Source of the DNA: Psychromonas ingrahamii 37
Lineage (GTDB): Bacteria; Pseudomonadota; Gammaproteobacteria; Enterobacterales; Psychromonadaceae
NCBI RefSeq assembly: GCF_000015285.1
Contig: NC_008709.1
Coordinates: 1,426,001-1,490,000, forward strand
Direction of reading: 5' to 3'
Length of the DNA: 64,000 nucleotides
The position numbers and the translations under genes are program-made. The notes below the pieces were generated by a model that saw only the letters and a list, made by a program, of their open reading frames with translations, searched no databases and was not told where the DNA came from. Each line of letters opens with the position of its first letter. Position 1 is the first letter of the stretch. This document shows positions 48,634-58,809 of this stretch, piece after piece.

Positions 48634-49483
48634 GCATAAGAAGACCTGGCCAGTGCGCGTTATCTGCCCCTTAATTGGTGTCGAAATTCGCAATTATTAC
48701 AGTTACTTAAAACGTCGTGAAACAAAAAAGTTCGATCCAGATCATGGCGACATGATTGAAATGATACAAAAAATATCAGAGAGCAGCGATCACACCTATG
48801 GCAGCCGTCGAATGCAGAAAAGCTTAAATGCATTGAGCTTCCCAGTTGGACGCTGGAAAACAGCACAATTAATGAAAGAAGCAGGCGTTTGGGTTCGTTA
48901 TAAAAAGAAATATAAAGTGACGACAAACAGTGAGCATAAGAAACCTGTTTATAAAAATGTACTTAAGCAAAACTTCAAATACGATCAGCCAAATAAAGCT
49001 TATGTTGGCGATATAACCTATATTTGGACAACCGAGGGCTGGTTATATCTTGCTGTTATCATTGACTTATATTCGAGAAAAGTGGTTGGCTGGAGCATGT
49101 CATCACGAATGAAGGCAAGTCTTGTATGTGATGCATTAACCAGGGCTATTTGGCAACGAAACCCACCTCCAGGGCTTATTGTTCATTCAGATCAAGGTGT
49201 TCAATATGCAAGTGACCAATATCGTAAATTGCTTAAGAGTCATAATTTTATTGGGAGCATGAGCAAAAAAGGTTGTTGTTGGGATAATGCTGTCGCTGAA
49301 AGCTTTTTTGGCAGTCTAAAGCAGGAAAGAGTGCATTGGAATAATTACGCTACTCGCTATGAAGCACAACAAGATATATTGCATTACATAACCATGTGGT
49401 ACAACAGCAATCGTCTTCATTCATACTTAGGTTATTGTTGCCCAAGCACTTTTGAAATGATGAACGGGTATTTGAAAAAGTAG
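48614..49483 (+). CDS. IS3 transposase OrfB (catalytic part), lacks its own start
   Basis: The DDE catalytic subunit, normally made by programmed frameshifting from orfA. The reading frame matches OrfB proteins from KYSFITEHKKTWPV (about 48614). The catalytic residues sit in YVGDITYI (Asp), HSDQGVQYAS (Asp) and NAVAESFFGSLKQE (Glu). No good start codon precedes the conserved part; GTG 48653 is internal. Because orfA seems to have lost a base, a normal OrfAB fusion may not be made. Confidence 0.88.
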   Translation, partial: KYSFITEHKKTWPVRVICPLIGVEIRNYYSYLKRRETKKFDPDHGDMIEMIQKISESSDHTYGSRRMQKSLNALSFPVGRWKTAQLMKEAGVWVRYKKKYKVTTNSEHKKPVYKNVLKQNFKYDQPNKAYVGDITYIWTTEGWLYLAVIIDLYSRKVVGWSMSSRMKASLVCDALTRAIWQRNPPPGLIVHSDQGVQYASDQYRKLLKSHNFIGSMSKKGCCWDNAVAESFFGSLKQERVHWNNYATRYEAQQDILHYITMWYNSNRLHSYLGYCCPSTFEMMNGYLKK

Positions 49484-49599
49484 CTTAACTAGGGTGAGTG
49501 AATTTAGTTGACCACGTCACTACCAGCTTGACCGGAACTTACTCATAGGTGGCCCTCGCCCCTCGTTTTACCTAACTTCTTAAAATTCAAAATTATAGC

Positions 49600-49777
49600 C
49601 CCGTCCCTCATCACGCAGGTGTAATGAGCAATGTGCAGGATAGGGGGGAACTTGAAAGACTTGTGCCGTTATATTACCCGTTCAGCAGTGTCAGAAAAAA
49701 GGTTCGCAATAACGTCTTCCGGAAAAACTCGTTACCAACTTAAAACATCCTATCGTGACTGCACGAGAAATGTCTGA
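49600..49777 (+). pseudogene. IS91-family transposase fragment
   Basis: Bases from about 49612 read HAGVMSNVQDRGELERL. After a shift of one frame near 49663 they read CRYITRSAVSEKRFAITSSG and then RYQLKTSYRDCTRNV up to a TGA at 49775. This matches the Y2 transposase region of IS91-type elements (LERLCRYI, AVSEKRL, RYQLKTPYRDGTTHV). Only this internal piece survives, with a frameshift and a stop. Confidence 0.75.
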
Positions 49778-50199
49778 CTTTGGCTTCCTCATTGAGGTGA
49801 AACAGAGATAAATATGGAAGACATAAAGCAAAGCATATTTCCATATGACGAAAAAGGATGTTTATTCTACCTATACTCACAGTCAGAAATCATGTCGAGT
49901 CTCTTTACATCTTTAAGTCATTATATTTACGGCAACTTGCACTATATTGAATCAGTTCACCATTTTTACATGGCACAATTAATGCAAATCTTAGTTAGTT
50001 GATTGGTTAATAGTTAATCGCTATGTTCCAGTTAAGTGTTGCTTGTACCGTAACTAATTGATTTGTAAGTATTACTATAATTAAATGCGCGTGAAAAATA
50101 ATGGGAAATCGATCAGTTCGCATATTACAACGAATGAAAAGTTCAGTTTGGCGGATTATTGTGAAGTACAACAATAGTCATTTAATTAAGGAGAACCGT
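49778..50199. other. Region between IS91 remnant and PEP-CTERM gene
   Basis: About 420 bases. A 62-codon frame at 49814-50002 (starting MEDIKQSIFPYDEKG) follows GAGATAAAT but shows no recognisable domain. I treat it as possible but unsupported. The end of the region contains a good ribosome site for the PEP-CTERM gene. Confidence 0.35.
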
Positions 50200-50871
50200 A
50201 TGAAATTCAAATCGTTAAAAGTAGGCTTAGCTACTTTAAGCTTGTCTATTGGTTGTTTATTTAATGTGGCAAATGCAGGCGTGATAACTGATACAACTGA
50301 TAACTCATTCATTGATCAAACTACAAATCTAGAATGGATGGATTTTGGTATAAACAACGGCCAGAGTTATAACTACGTAGCCTCACAGTTGGGTTCTGGC
50401 GGGGAATATGAAGGTTGGTCTCTACCGACAAGTGGCCAAGTGTACGCGATGTGGGCAAATGCATTTTTGGGACTCGGTTCTGAGGTGGTGGATCCTAATT
50501 ATTACGGAACCGGACAGGGGAGAGTGGATGATCGTAACGCTCCGTTAGTTTCGGTATTGGACCCAGTAATGGATGCGATGGGAACGAACTACAGGGCGGC
50601 TAGTGGTGATTTTTCAACGGGAGTTTTCCTCGGGGAAAATGGTTATAGTGCGTTTCGTGTTTATAATGATCGGCGAAGCCAATGGATAGATTTTTCATGG
50701 CTAATGGATAATGGGAGGTTAAATATTGGAGGAGACACGGCAAATACTATCACTTCTTCAACCCTGTTGGTACGTGCGCAAGTTGCGGCTGTACCCGAGC
50801 CACCATTAGTTGCTATATTCGCATTAGGGTTGATGGGTTTAGTGTTACGTCGATTTAAGAAACAAGCTTAA
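50200..50871 (+). CDS. PEP-CTERM sorting-signal protein
   Basis: A 223-residue exported protein. I start it at ATG 50200, five bases after AAGGAGA. An upstream GTG or ATG frame would bury the signal peptide. The signal peptide ends near residue 26 (NVANA). The C-terminus has the PEP-CTERM arrangement: VPEPP, a hydrophobic helix, and a basic tail (LRRFKKQA). Such proteins are cleaved by an exosortase and linked to exopolysaccharide. No exosortase or polysaccharide cluster is in the window. The middle domain contains NLEWMD and GWSLPTSGQV, similar to DUF1566-like modules. Confidence 0.88.
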   Translation: MKFKSLKVGLATLSLSIGCLFNVANAGVITDTTDNSFIDQTTNLEWMDFGINNGQSYNYVASQLGSGGEYEGWSLPTSGQVYAMWANAFLGLGSEVVDPNYYGTGQGRVDDRNAPLVSVLDPVMDAMGTNYRAASGDFSTGVFLGENGYSAFRVYNDRRSQWIDFSWLMDNGRLNIGGDTANTITSSTLLVRAQVAAVPEPPLVAIFALGLMGLVLRRFKKQA

Positions 50872-50959
50872 ATAGTTAGTTTTTTTATCAAAATCAATGT
50901 TCGACGACGGTATGCCTGAATAAACCCATGTAACCCAATGTTGCCAATAACCATCAAGA

Positions 50960-50989
50960 AGCATCTTCCAATTGGGTAGATGCTTTTTT
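50960..50989 (+). terminator. Terminator after the PEP-CTERM gene
   Basis: AGCATCT (50960-50966) and AGATGCT (50978-50984) form a stem, with CCAATTGG in the loop and six T behind. It abuts the end of the opposing reverse-transcriptase fragment. Confidence 0.85.
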
Positions 50990-50990
50990 G

Positions 50991-51275
50991 CTATCCCTTT
51001 ATATTAAAAGCATGCTGCATTAATCGACGGATGTGCTTACCTAATAAAGAGTGTAATGTTCTTTTTGAAACAGTTATTTTTTCTTTTCCAAACTGATAAC
51101 CTAAAAAATCAAAGCCCTTTTTAATTCTGCCTATTGTAGTTTTATCAGGGTGTTGTTTTAACTTTAGTTTATCAAAATGTTGATTGACCGTTTTTATCGC
51201 TTTACGTAATTTCCACCGTGATGGTGATAACACAATGATGTCATCCATATATCGTAAAAAAGATGGGGCATCCAA
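50991..51275 (-). pseudogene. Reverse transcriptase fragment (palm and thumb side)
   Basis: 94 residues starting just before the catalytic YMDD motif (FLRYMDDIIVLS), followed by KLKLKQHPDKTTIGRI and FDFLGYQF, which fit the end of the palm and start of the thumb of bacterial reverse transcriptases. The finger and first palm motifs are missing, and a stop codon precedes the fragment in frame. I cannot place it securely among group II intron, retron, DGR or unclassified types. The GFDFLGY motif is common to several classes. Confidence 0.8.
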
Positions 51276-51374
51276 AGCTTTTCGTTTCTAAAGCACCAAA
51301 CCAATGCGGCTACGAAAATTTCTGTACGTTTTTCTTGTTTGCTCGATGACTTTAGCAAAGGAAATCATGGAGCG

Positions 51375-51417
51375 AATTGAACGCAGGTTCAGGCTTATGA
51401 GCGGGCTAAGCTCTGCG
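51375..51417. repeat. Hairpin repeat, copy 1
   Basis: 43 bases starting AATTGAACGCAGG and containing AGGCTTATGAGCGGG. It can fold with an outer stem CGCA/TGCG and an inner stem GAGC/GCTC. The second copy is exactly 146 bases downstream. It lies upstream of the reverse-transcriptase fragment on that gene's strand. Confidence 0.75.
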
Positions 51418-51520
51418 TACCCTTGTTGATTTCATTAGGCTCGGCTCTGTACATGGATGTGCTGTCCGAGCTGGTGAGTTAAGAAATTATGAGCAGACAA
51501 GAATAAAAAACGTCTAGGTG

Positions 51521-51563
51521 AATTGAGTGGCAGCTCAGGCTTATGAGCGGGACAGGCTCTGCC
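51521..51563. repeat. Hairpin repeat, copy 2
   Basis: Second copy of the 43-base unit, again with AGGCTTATGAGCGGG. The outer stem here is GGCA/TGCC, that is, both sides have changed compared with copy 1 so pairing is kept, while the inner GAGC/GCTC is unchanged. A perfect 12-base palindrome GCTGTATACAGC follows at about 51568-51579. Confidence 0.75.
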
Positions 51564-52036
51564 GTCGCTGTATACAGCATTCTTTTTCCTGTTGAAAGAG
51601 CATGACTTCCTCGAACTGCGAAACTGCGTTTCGGTTTCTCATAGTCTACACGCCATCAAGAGAGGAAGACCAACAATGCAGGTTACACAAATAGCTAACA
51701 AGCGACAGCTTACGAATAAAAAGGCTGTGGACACCCAGTGCGCCGAGATAAATCGGTATTAGATTAGAGTAGTAATTGAGTACAGCCACACCTTTTTGCT
51801 CGATCATATTAGGCGATAATATACATTTTTTATTAACATCTAATTTGAAGAAAAAAATTGGCTGTCCAGCCTTTCTCCATTTATAGATAGGTATGTACGA
51901 CTTCTATATCAATAAATATCAAATAAAAAACAAAAATATAACTTAACCCTCAATTGTTCACGAAAAAATCTGTTATAAATACCTTCAATAAACAATTTTC
52001 ATCCACACATTAGTACGAATGCAGACTAATACGCCG
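51564..52036. other. Non-coding stretch between hairpin repeats and gene cassette
   Basis: About 470 bases. One 28-codon frame at 51676-51762 (starting MQVTQIANKRQLTNKK) has a good GAGGAAG ribosome site but no known match. The rest is AT-rich with no clear gene. Confidence 0.4.
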
Positions 52037-52465
52037 TTAGCTTTACCTCAATAAAATGGAGATGTGCCTTATGCTAAAATTGGAAAAGTATAAAGATGAA
52101 TTATTAAATGAATTTGAATCCAGAACTGATGAGTGGAGTTATGGTTCTTTTGAAAGCCGTTTGTCAGCGCTTAGAAAAGGGACAAATAACCTCGATGCAA
52201 AAAATATCATAAATGATGCTCATCATTTTGGTAAATGGCCTAAGACAGTAAAAAGGTACCTCATCACAAGTTATAAGGTCTTTGGGAATGAGAGCACTGA
52301 ATTCGGCGATACATTTAATAGTATTTATAACGCTATGTCTGATACAGAAAAGAGTTCTTGGGGACTGGGTTAAAATCTAACAAGCTGTTTAACAGAACAA
52401 AATGCAGTTGGCTATTTTCGTTCCTCACATTTTAGCCAACTATATTGTGTGCGTTAACATGGTCG
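52037..52465 (+). mobile_element. Integron-type gene cassette
   Basis: A 429-base unit bounded by G^TTA crossover-like points: CGCCGTTAGC at 52032-52041 and GGTCGTTATAC at 52461-52471. It carries one small gene close to its left edge and ends in an attC-like site. This compact layout, gene plus attC, is the structure of an integron cassette. No integron integrase (intI) is in the window. See findings. Confidence 0.7.
52071..52373 (+). CDS. Cassette-encoded protein of unknown function
   Basis: A 100-residue soluble, helical protein (start MLKLEKYKDELLNEFESRTD). I prefer ATG 52071 because GGAGATG lies upstream; earlier in-frame ATGs at 52056 and 52062 overlap that ribosome site. No membrane segment, signal or catalytic motif is visible. 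It resembles the small orphan proteins common in integron cassettes. The function cannot be read from the sequence. Confidence 0.7.
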   Translation: MLKLEKYKDELLNEFESRTDEWSYGSFESRLSALRKGTNNLDAKNIINDAHHFGKWPKTVKRYLITSYKVFGNESTEFGDTFNSIYNAMSDTEKSSWGLG

Positions 52466-52470
52466 TTATA
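52375..52470 (+). other. attC recombination site
   Basis: The 96 bases start with ATCTAAC, an exact match to the RYYYAAC core, and end with GTTATAC (one deviation from GTTRRRY). Inner arms TGTTTAAC and GTTAACA are roughly complementary. The central stem GTTGGCTA (52407-52414) pairs perfectly with TAGCCAAC (52433-52440). The general form resembles Vibrio-type attC sites. Confidence 0.72.
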
Positions 52471-52650
52471 CGCTTTAAATGCGTTCTGTGTTGGTGGCGA
52501 GTAAACGAAAATCTATTTCTCCTAAAATTAAGCTGCTTTTAAGAGAACGGTAATTAGGGAAAGCAAACCCCGTTCGGCTCGGTAGCAGGAAAATGTAACC
52601 TATAAAAAGTGATATTTATTTTCGTTTACAGGGCATTGAAATAGGGGGCA

Positions 52651-53091
52651 GATTCAAATAATAAGTGCATCACTTGAATAGGTAGAAAAAGCGGTCATTA
52701 TTTATTATTTTTATTCTTCACAAACACTAACGGCCAGGTTGTCATCCATATCAATATGGCAAATAATCTTTTTAAGGGATCAGTACTGCTTGTCCAAAGC
52801 GGTTTTTGCTCAATCGATTTGGCATTTAAGGTTAACGCATATAATAAGCCAATGAAAAAATAGATAATAACAATGTAAATAACGATGTCAGTAATAGTGA
52901 ACATTTCAGCCCCGGCAATATTAAACAGAACGTCATCTTATATCAAATCACCGACATCTCTAAATAACCTTGCGGATTAAAATTAACCATTACTTTCTTT
53001 TACCCCTAGCAATACCGGAAATAGGGCGCTCAGGGTTAATCATAGCTGCTTAAGCATTTTGAAGATTCAAAATGCACTTATTATTTAAATC
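52651..53091. mobile_element. IS30-ended mini-element with a small gene
   Basis: GATTCAAATAATAAGTGCAT at 52651-52670 and its reverse complement with one mismatch (ATGCACTTATTATTTAAATC) at 53072-53091 bound 441 bases. The left end stays close to the right end of the IS30 copy at 27.9 kb for about 47 bases, down to AGGTAGAAAAA and CGGTCA. No transposase is inside; a 68-codon gene is. It therefore looks like a non-autonomous derivative that could be moved by the IS30 transposase, or two solo ends of decayed copies. Confidence 0.65.
52698..52904 (-). CDS. Small predicted membrane protein inside the mini-element
   Basis: A 68-residue protein with a hydrophobic segment near residues 4-26 and another near residues 46-62 (AILIWMTTWPLVFV), and a basic tail (KNKNNK). 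GGGGCTGAA lies just before the ATG. I do not recognise the family. The presence of a plausible ribosome site and two membrane helices makes it a reasonable gene, but it is short. Confidence 0.5.
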   Translation of the reverse strand: MFTITDIVIYIVIIYFFIGLLYALTLNAKSIEQKPLWTSSTDPLKRLFAILIWMTTWPLVFVKNKNNK

Positions 53092-53097
53092 TTAAGG

Positions 53098-53742
53098 TTA
53101 TTTATATAAATGCTGCTCTTTAATATAGTTGATAACACTGTCCGGTGTTAAAAAGTCAATACTGATGTCTTGATTTAGCAGTGTCCGTATTTCAGTTGAT
53201 GAAATCGCTAATTGGCTGGTGGCCTGAAAGTAAATTTTACCAAATTGAATATTATGTAAATCGTGTTTATCGGTTGTTTGGTGTTTTGCCACAAGAGCGC
53301 CGACTTGTTTGTTGAATTTGTTCTGCCAACCGGGGCGGTGACTGATGATTAAATGGCAGTAGGAAAGAATACTTTTCCAATCAAACCATTTATCAAAAGA
53401 GATTAATGAGTCCATTCCCATAATGAAGCAGATTGGGGTATTGGGGTATTCAATTTTTAATTCTTTTAATGTATCAATGGTATAACTGGGTTTGTGACGT
53501 TTTAATTCACGCTTGTCAATGGTCATTCTAGCCTGGTGGCTTATGGCTAATTCCACCATTTCGCTGCGTTGTCTGGCGCTGGCATGGCTGGCTGATTTGT
53601 GAGGCGCAATATGATTTGGCATAATAAAAAGCTGCTGCAGAGAAAGTGCTTCAGTGATTTCCAGTGCCGGACGCAAATGCCCAAAATGAATGGGATCAAA
53701 AGTACCCCCTAAAAAACCGATGGCCTGCTGTTGGATATCCAT
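53098..53742 (-). CDS. nadD: Nicotinate-mononucleotide adenylyltransferase NadD
   Basis: NadD adenylates nicotinate mononucleotide in NAD synthesis, downstream of NadC in this window. The protein has 214 residues. The nucleotidyltransferase motif GGTFDPIHFGHL is at residues 13-24, and a C-terminal STEIR motif is near residue 180. It is the last gene of leuS-lptE-holA-nadD. In E. coli rsfS and rlmH follow; here the IS30-ended element and the accessory region begin within ten bases of the stop. Confidence 0.95.
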   Translation of the reverse strand: MDIQQQAIGFLGGTFDPIHFGHLRPALEITEALSLQQLFIMPNHIAPHKSASHASARQRSEMVELAISHQARMTIDKRELKRHKPSYTIDTLKELKIEYPNTPICFIMGMDSLISFDKWFDWKSILSYCHLIISHRPGWQNKFNKQVGALVAKHQTTDKHDLHNIQFGKIYFQATSQLAISSTEIRTLLNQDISIDFLTPDSVINYIKEQHLYK

Positions 53743-53763
53743 ATTGATAACTGTCCTTTGAAA

Positions 53764-54759
53764 TCAGAAAAAAGAGTAGGTAATCTCGTTAAGTTTTAAC
53801 CAATTCGAATCTTTGTTTTCTACTTTAATAGAAATTTCTATTTCTGCACACTGAATAATCATTTTTTCAAGCTTGTTGATATTCAAACGTGTTAATGCAT
53901 CTCTTATTAACTGTTGTTTTGCCGGCCAAAGTTTTGGTTGCTGCTGGTTGAATAATTGCGTTAAAGAATGCTGTTGGCTTTGATAGCTAAGTTTAAGGAG
54001 CTTTTGGACTTCATTATTCAATGTTGCACAGAGTAATAAAAGCTCAGTTCCTTCGGCTTTTAACTGTTTTAAAATGCGCACGGAACGCATCTGATCGCCG
54101 GCCAACAAACTATCAATCCATTGGAAAAGATTAAAATGGTTGTGGGTAGTAATGCTTTGCTCAACTTGCTGCAGGGTTAAATTTTGCTTCGGATATAACA
54201 GCGCCAATTTTTCAAATTCTTGTTTAGCTGCCAATAAATTACCTTCAAAATGCAAACAAAGATAATCAATAATATCTTTATCTGCGTGCAAATTGAGTGC
54301 TTTAAGACGCTGAAAAACCCACTGGGGAAAACGATGCGCTTGTGGTAGGTTGGTCGCAACAAAGATTCCCTTTTGTTCTAGTGTTTTAAACCAAACACTG
54401 CTCATTTGTTGATTGTTGAGTTTTGGCCCCTGTAAAATTAACAGGATATCTGGATGTAATAGGGGCGTAATTTCTCGAATAAAAGCAGTGTTTTCTTTGT
54501 TTGTTTTAGTCAGGGTTAATAATATAATCTTTTTTTCAGAAAAAAGGGAGAGCGTTTGAAACTCGCCAAAAATAAGATCATTGTCAAAGTTACCATCAAG
54601 ACTAAAACTTAATTTTTCCAAATATCCTTGTTTTTTTGCCGCTTTCTGAATTTGCTCTGTCGCTTCTAAACAAAGTAGCGCCTCATCACCGAAAATCAAA
54701 CAGCAGCTGGGTATTTTTTGCGTAAGGTGTTGGTTCAATTGTTCAGGGTAAATACGCAT
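53764..54759 (-). CDS. holA: DNA polymerase III delta subunit HolA
   Basis: HolA is the clamp-loader subunit that opens the beta clamp. The product has 331 residues, a normal length. The visible features are an N-terminal clamp-binding type region (MRIYPEQLNQHL, SCCLIFGDEALLCLE) and alternating helical domains. The assignment also rests on its place between lptE and nadD. It begins 11 bases after lptE. Confidence 0.93.
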   Translation of the reverse strand: MRIYPEQLNQHLTQKIPSCCLIFGDEALLCLEATEQIQKAAKKQGYLEKLSFSLDGNFDNDLIFGEFQTLSLFSEKKIILLTLTKTNKENTAFIREITPLLHPDILLILQGPKLNNQQMSSVWFKTLEQKGIFVATNLPQAHRFPQWVFQRLKALNLHADKDIIDYLCLHFEGNLLAAKQEFEKLALLYPKQNLTLQQVEQSITTHNHFNLFQWIDSLLAGDQMRSVRILKQLKAEGTELLLLCATLNNEVQKLLKLSYQSQQHSLTQLFNQQQPKLWPAKQQLIRDALTRLNINKLEKMIIQCAEIEISIKVENKDSNWLKLNEITYSFF

Positions 54760-54769
54760 TTTTTATCGC

Positions 54770-55285
54770 TTATTTTTTATTTTCTAGGCTGAGCATAGTG
54801 GCAATAATACTGTCAGCAGCAATACCGCGCAATTCTTTGGTTAATATTTCCGCTTCGCGTGATTTTGCGAGCGCTTGTGAAGCATTCTCAGTAAAGTCAC
54901 GATATAGATTTACCGAAAAGTCTTGGGTTTGGTAACCGGGAGATTGAATTGAATAGTTAACATTATAACTTATCTCTTTTTCTGCATTCTGCGCGTTAAC
55001 ATAGAGAGAAATGATGCGTGATGATTGGCGATCTGGGGAGACTTTTAATATGGCAACATTGGCTTCCGGCTGATTCATTATTTGAATGCCGGCACCCCGT
55101 AAACGGATTTTAATAAAACGTGCTAGTTGACCATTTGTATCATTACTTTGTAAGTAAATTTTGGGGTATTTTTCAATAAGACCATTATTGTTCTTTAAAT
55201 GAAAACCACAACCGCTAATAAATAAAGCAGATAATAAGATTAAGCTTATTTTAGTGTAAAAAAATGTGCGTACTGTGGACTGCAT
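54770..55285 (-). CDS. lptE: LPS assembly lipoprotein LptE
   Basis: LptE is the lipoprotein plug of the LptD outer-membrane LPS translocon. I start it at Met 55285 (171 residues), so that the signal peptide with lipobox FISGC and then GFHLK begins properly. A Met at 55324 adds 13 residues. The mature part starts CGFHLKNN, typical of LptE. It follows leuS after about 140 bases. Confidence 0.93.
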   Translation of the reverse strand: MQSTVRTFFYTKISLILLSALFISGCGFHLKNNNGLIEKYPKIYLQSNDTNGQLARFIKIRLRGAGIQIMNQPEANVAILKVSPDRQSSRIISLYVNAQNAEKEISYNVNYSIQSPGYQTQDFSVNLYRDFTENASQALAKSREAEILTKELRGIAADSIIATMLSLENKK

Positions 55286-55428
55286 AAGAAACCTTTTCAG
55301 AAGTGAAAATAGGCGGCGAAACAAATAGCTTGCTCACACCGACAATATATTGCTAAGTAACTGTTAGTTAGGTGAACATATAGAAACATTTTTACAATTT
55401 AATGTTTCTATATGTTTGTGCCAATTAC

Positions 55429-58086
<2,658 letters not shown>

Positions 58087-58152
58087 CTATGAGTAATAAG
58101 CTGTTTTTTTCCTAATGATTGTTTTATTAATGCTAAAAATTATTCAGCTAAT

Positions 58153-58208
58153 CGACCACTGTTAGTGGCAACTAAGATTAGAAAGTAACAGATTATGCGG
58201 ATAATCTG
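58153..58208. repeat. Two further hairpins between leuS and tRNA-Ser
   Basis: CCACTGTTAGTGG near 58156 is a short hairpin. CAGATTAT (58189-58196) and ATAATCTG (58201-58208) form a perfect 8-bp stem with the tetraloop GCGG. The 290-base gap between the divergent leuS and tRNA-Ser genes holds no protein gene. Confidence 0.5.
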
Positions 58209-58300
58209 TGCAGGTTGTTGTTTTTGTAGGCAAACGGTTCTTTTTTGTTATTATAAGCTTTGCAATTACAGTTTATAATCGCTATTGTTCGCCTCGTTAC

Positions 58301-58391
58301 GGAGGGGTGGCAGAGCGGCTGAATGCACTGGTCTTGAAAACCAGCGAGGGTTAATAGCTCTCCGAGAGTTCAAATCTCTCCTCCTCCGCCA
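58301..58391 (+). tRNA. tRNA-Ser(UGA), copy 1
   Basis: 91 bases. GGAGGGG/CCTCC acceptor arm with encoded CCA, anticodon loop CTTGAAA with anticodon TGA, long variable arm, and the T arm GTTCAAATC. A TATAAT lies about 23 bases before the start. Identical to copy 2 at 58810-58900. Confidence 0.97.
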
Positions 58392-58398
58392 CACATTA

Positions 58399-58430
58399 AA
58401 AGCCCGCTGTTTTTACAGCGGGTTTTTTGT
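58399..58430 (+). terminator. Terminator after tRNA-Ser copy 1
   Basis: CCCGCTGT, TTTT, ACAGCGGG at 58403-58422 followed by six T. A strong GC-rich stem directly behind the tRNA. Confidence 0.93.
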
Positions 58431-58483
58431 TTTGTAGGTAATGAAAATCTGAATCTCTCCTGTTCTTTATTCAGCCCCATTTT

Positions 58484-58514
58484 AAAAGGCTTCTCATATG
58501 AGAAGCCTTTTTTC
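58484..58514. terminator. Perfect palindromic terminator with no gene before it
   Basis: The 28 bases 58484-58511 are a perfect palindrome (AAAAGGCTTCTCAT and its reverse complement), followed by more T. It lies between the two tRNA-Ser genes. The ~55 bases between the first terminator and this one contain no gene I can name. It may be bidirectional or the relic of a lost gene. Confidence 0.85.
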
Positions 58515-58766
58515 ATTCCTGCACCTTTTAAATCTTTATCTGAAGCTTGTTATTAATCCTCCCGGTTAAAAATATTAGCGTTGTTCATTACACTTAACGC
58601 GAATAAACATCTGCTCAATTTTTTTAAAATAAACGCCTGCTTCGTTATTTTTATTTGCAATGCCTTCTATCACTCAATCAAACCCTGTTACCCGTTGTTA
58701 TTGATCTTGTTAAAAACCATTTTTTGATTGATTTATGTGCAAACAAACTTTTTTTGTTATTTTAGG

Positions 58767-58796
58767 CTTTACAAGTTAAGCCTTGAGTCTGTATTA
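58767..58796 (+). promoter_or_regulatory. Promoter of tRNA-Ser copy 2
   Basis: TTTACA and TATTAT separated by 18 bases, with the -10 box about 15 bases before the tRNA. Confidence 0.55.
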
Positions 58797-58809
58797 TCTT
58801 CTTTGTTAC

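Larger units (their letters stand above)
48258..49519 (+). mobile_element. IS3-family insertion sequence
   Basis: About 1,262 bases bounded by inverted repeats. TGACGTGGT begins the left end at 48258 and the right end at 49519 on the other strand, and the match continues through ATTCAC and AGTTA with a few mismatches over about 35 bases. It carries the standard orfA and orfB. The bases next to the ends (CAA left, CTA right) do not form a clear target duplication. Confidence 0.88.

Noticed and set aside
49814-50002. A 62-codon + strand frame (MEDIKQS...)
   Set aside because: Start region is plausible but no domain, signal or membrane segment is clear, and it lies in a patch of transposon debris.
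51371-51563. Hairpin repeats as group II intron domain V
   Set aside because: TATGAG and GGG loosely recall domain V, but the catalytic triad and tetraloop arrangement could not be matched, and there are two copies.
51941-52042. A second, upstream attC site before the cassette
   Set aside because: ACTTAAC at 51,941 fits the core and GTTAGCT is near the other end, but the arms between do not pair convincingly.
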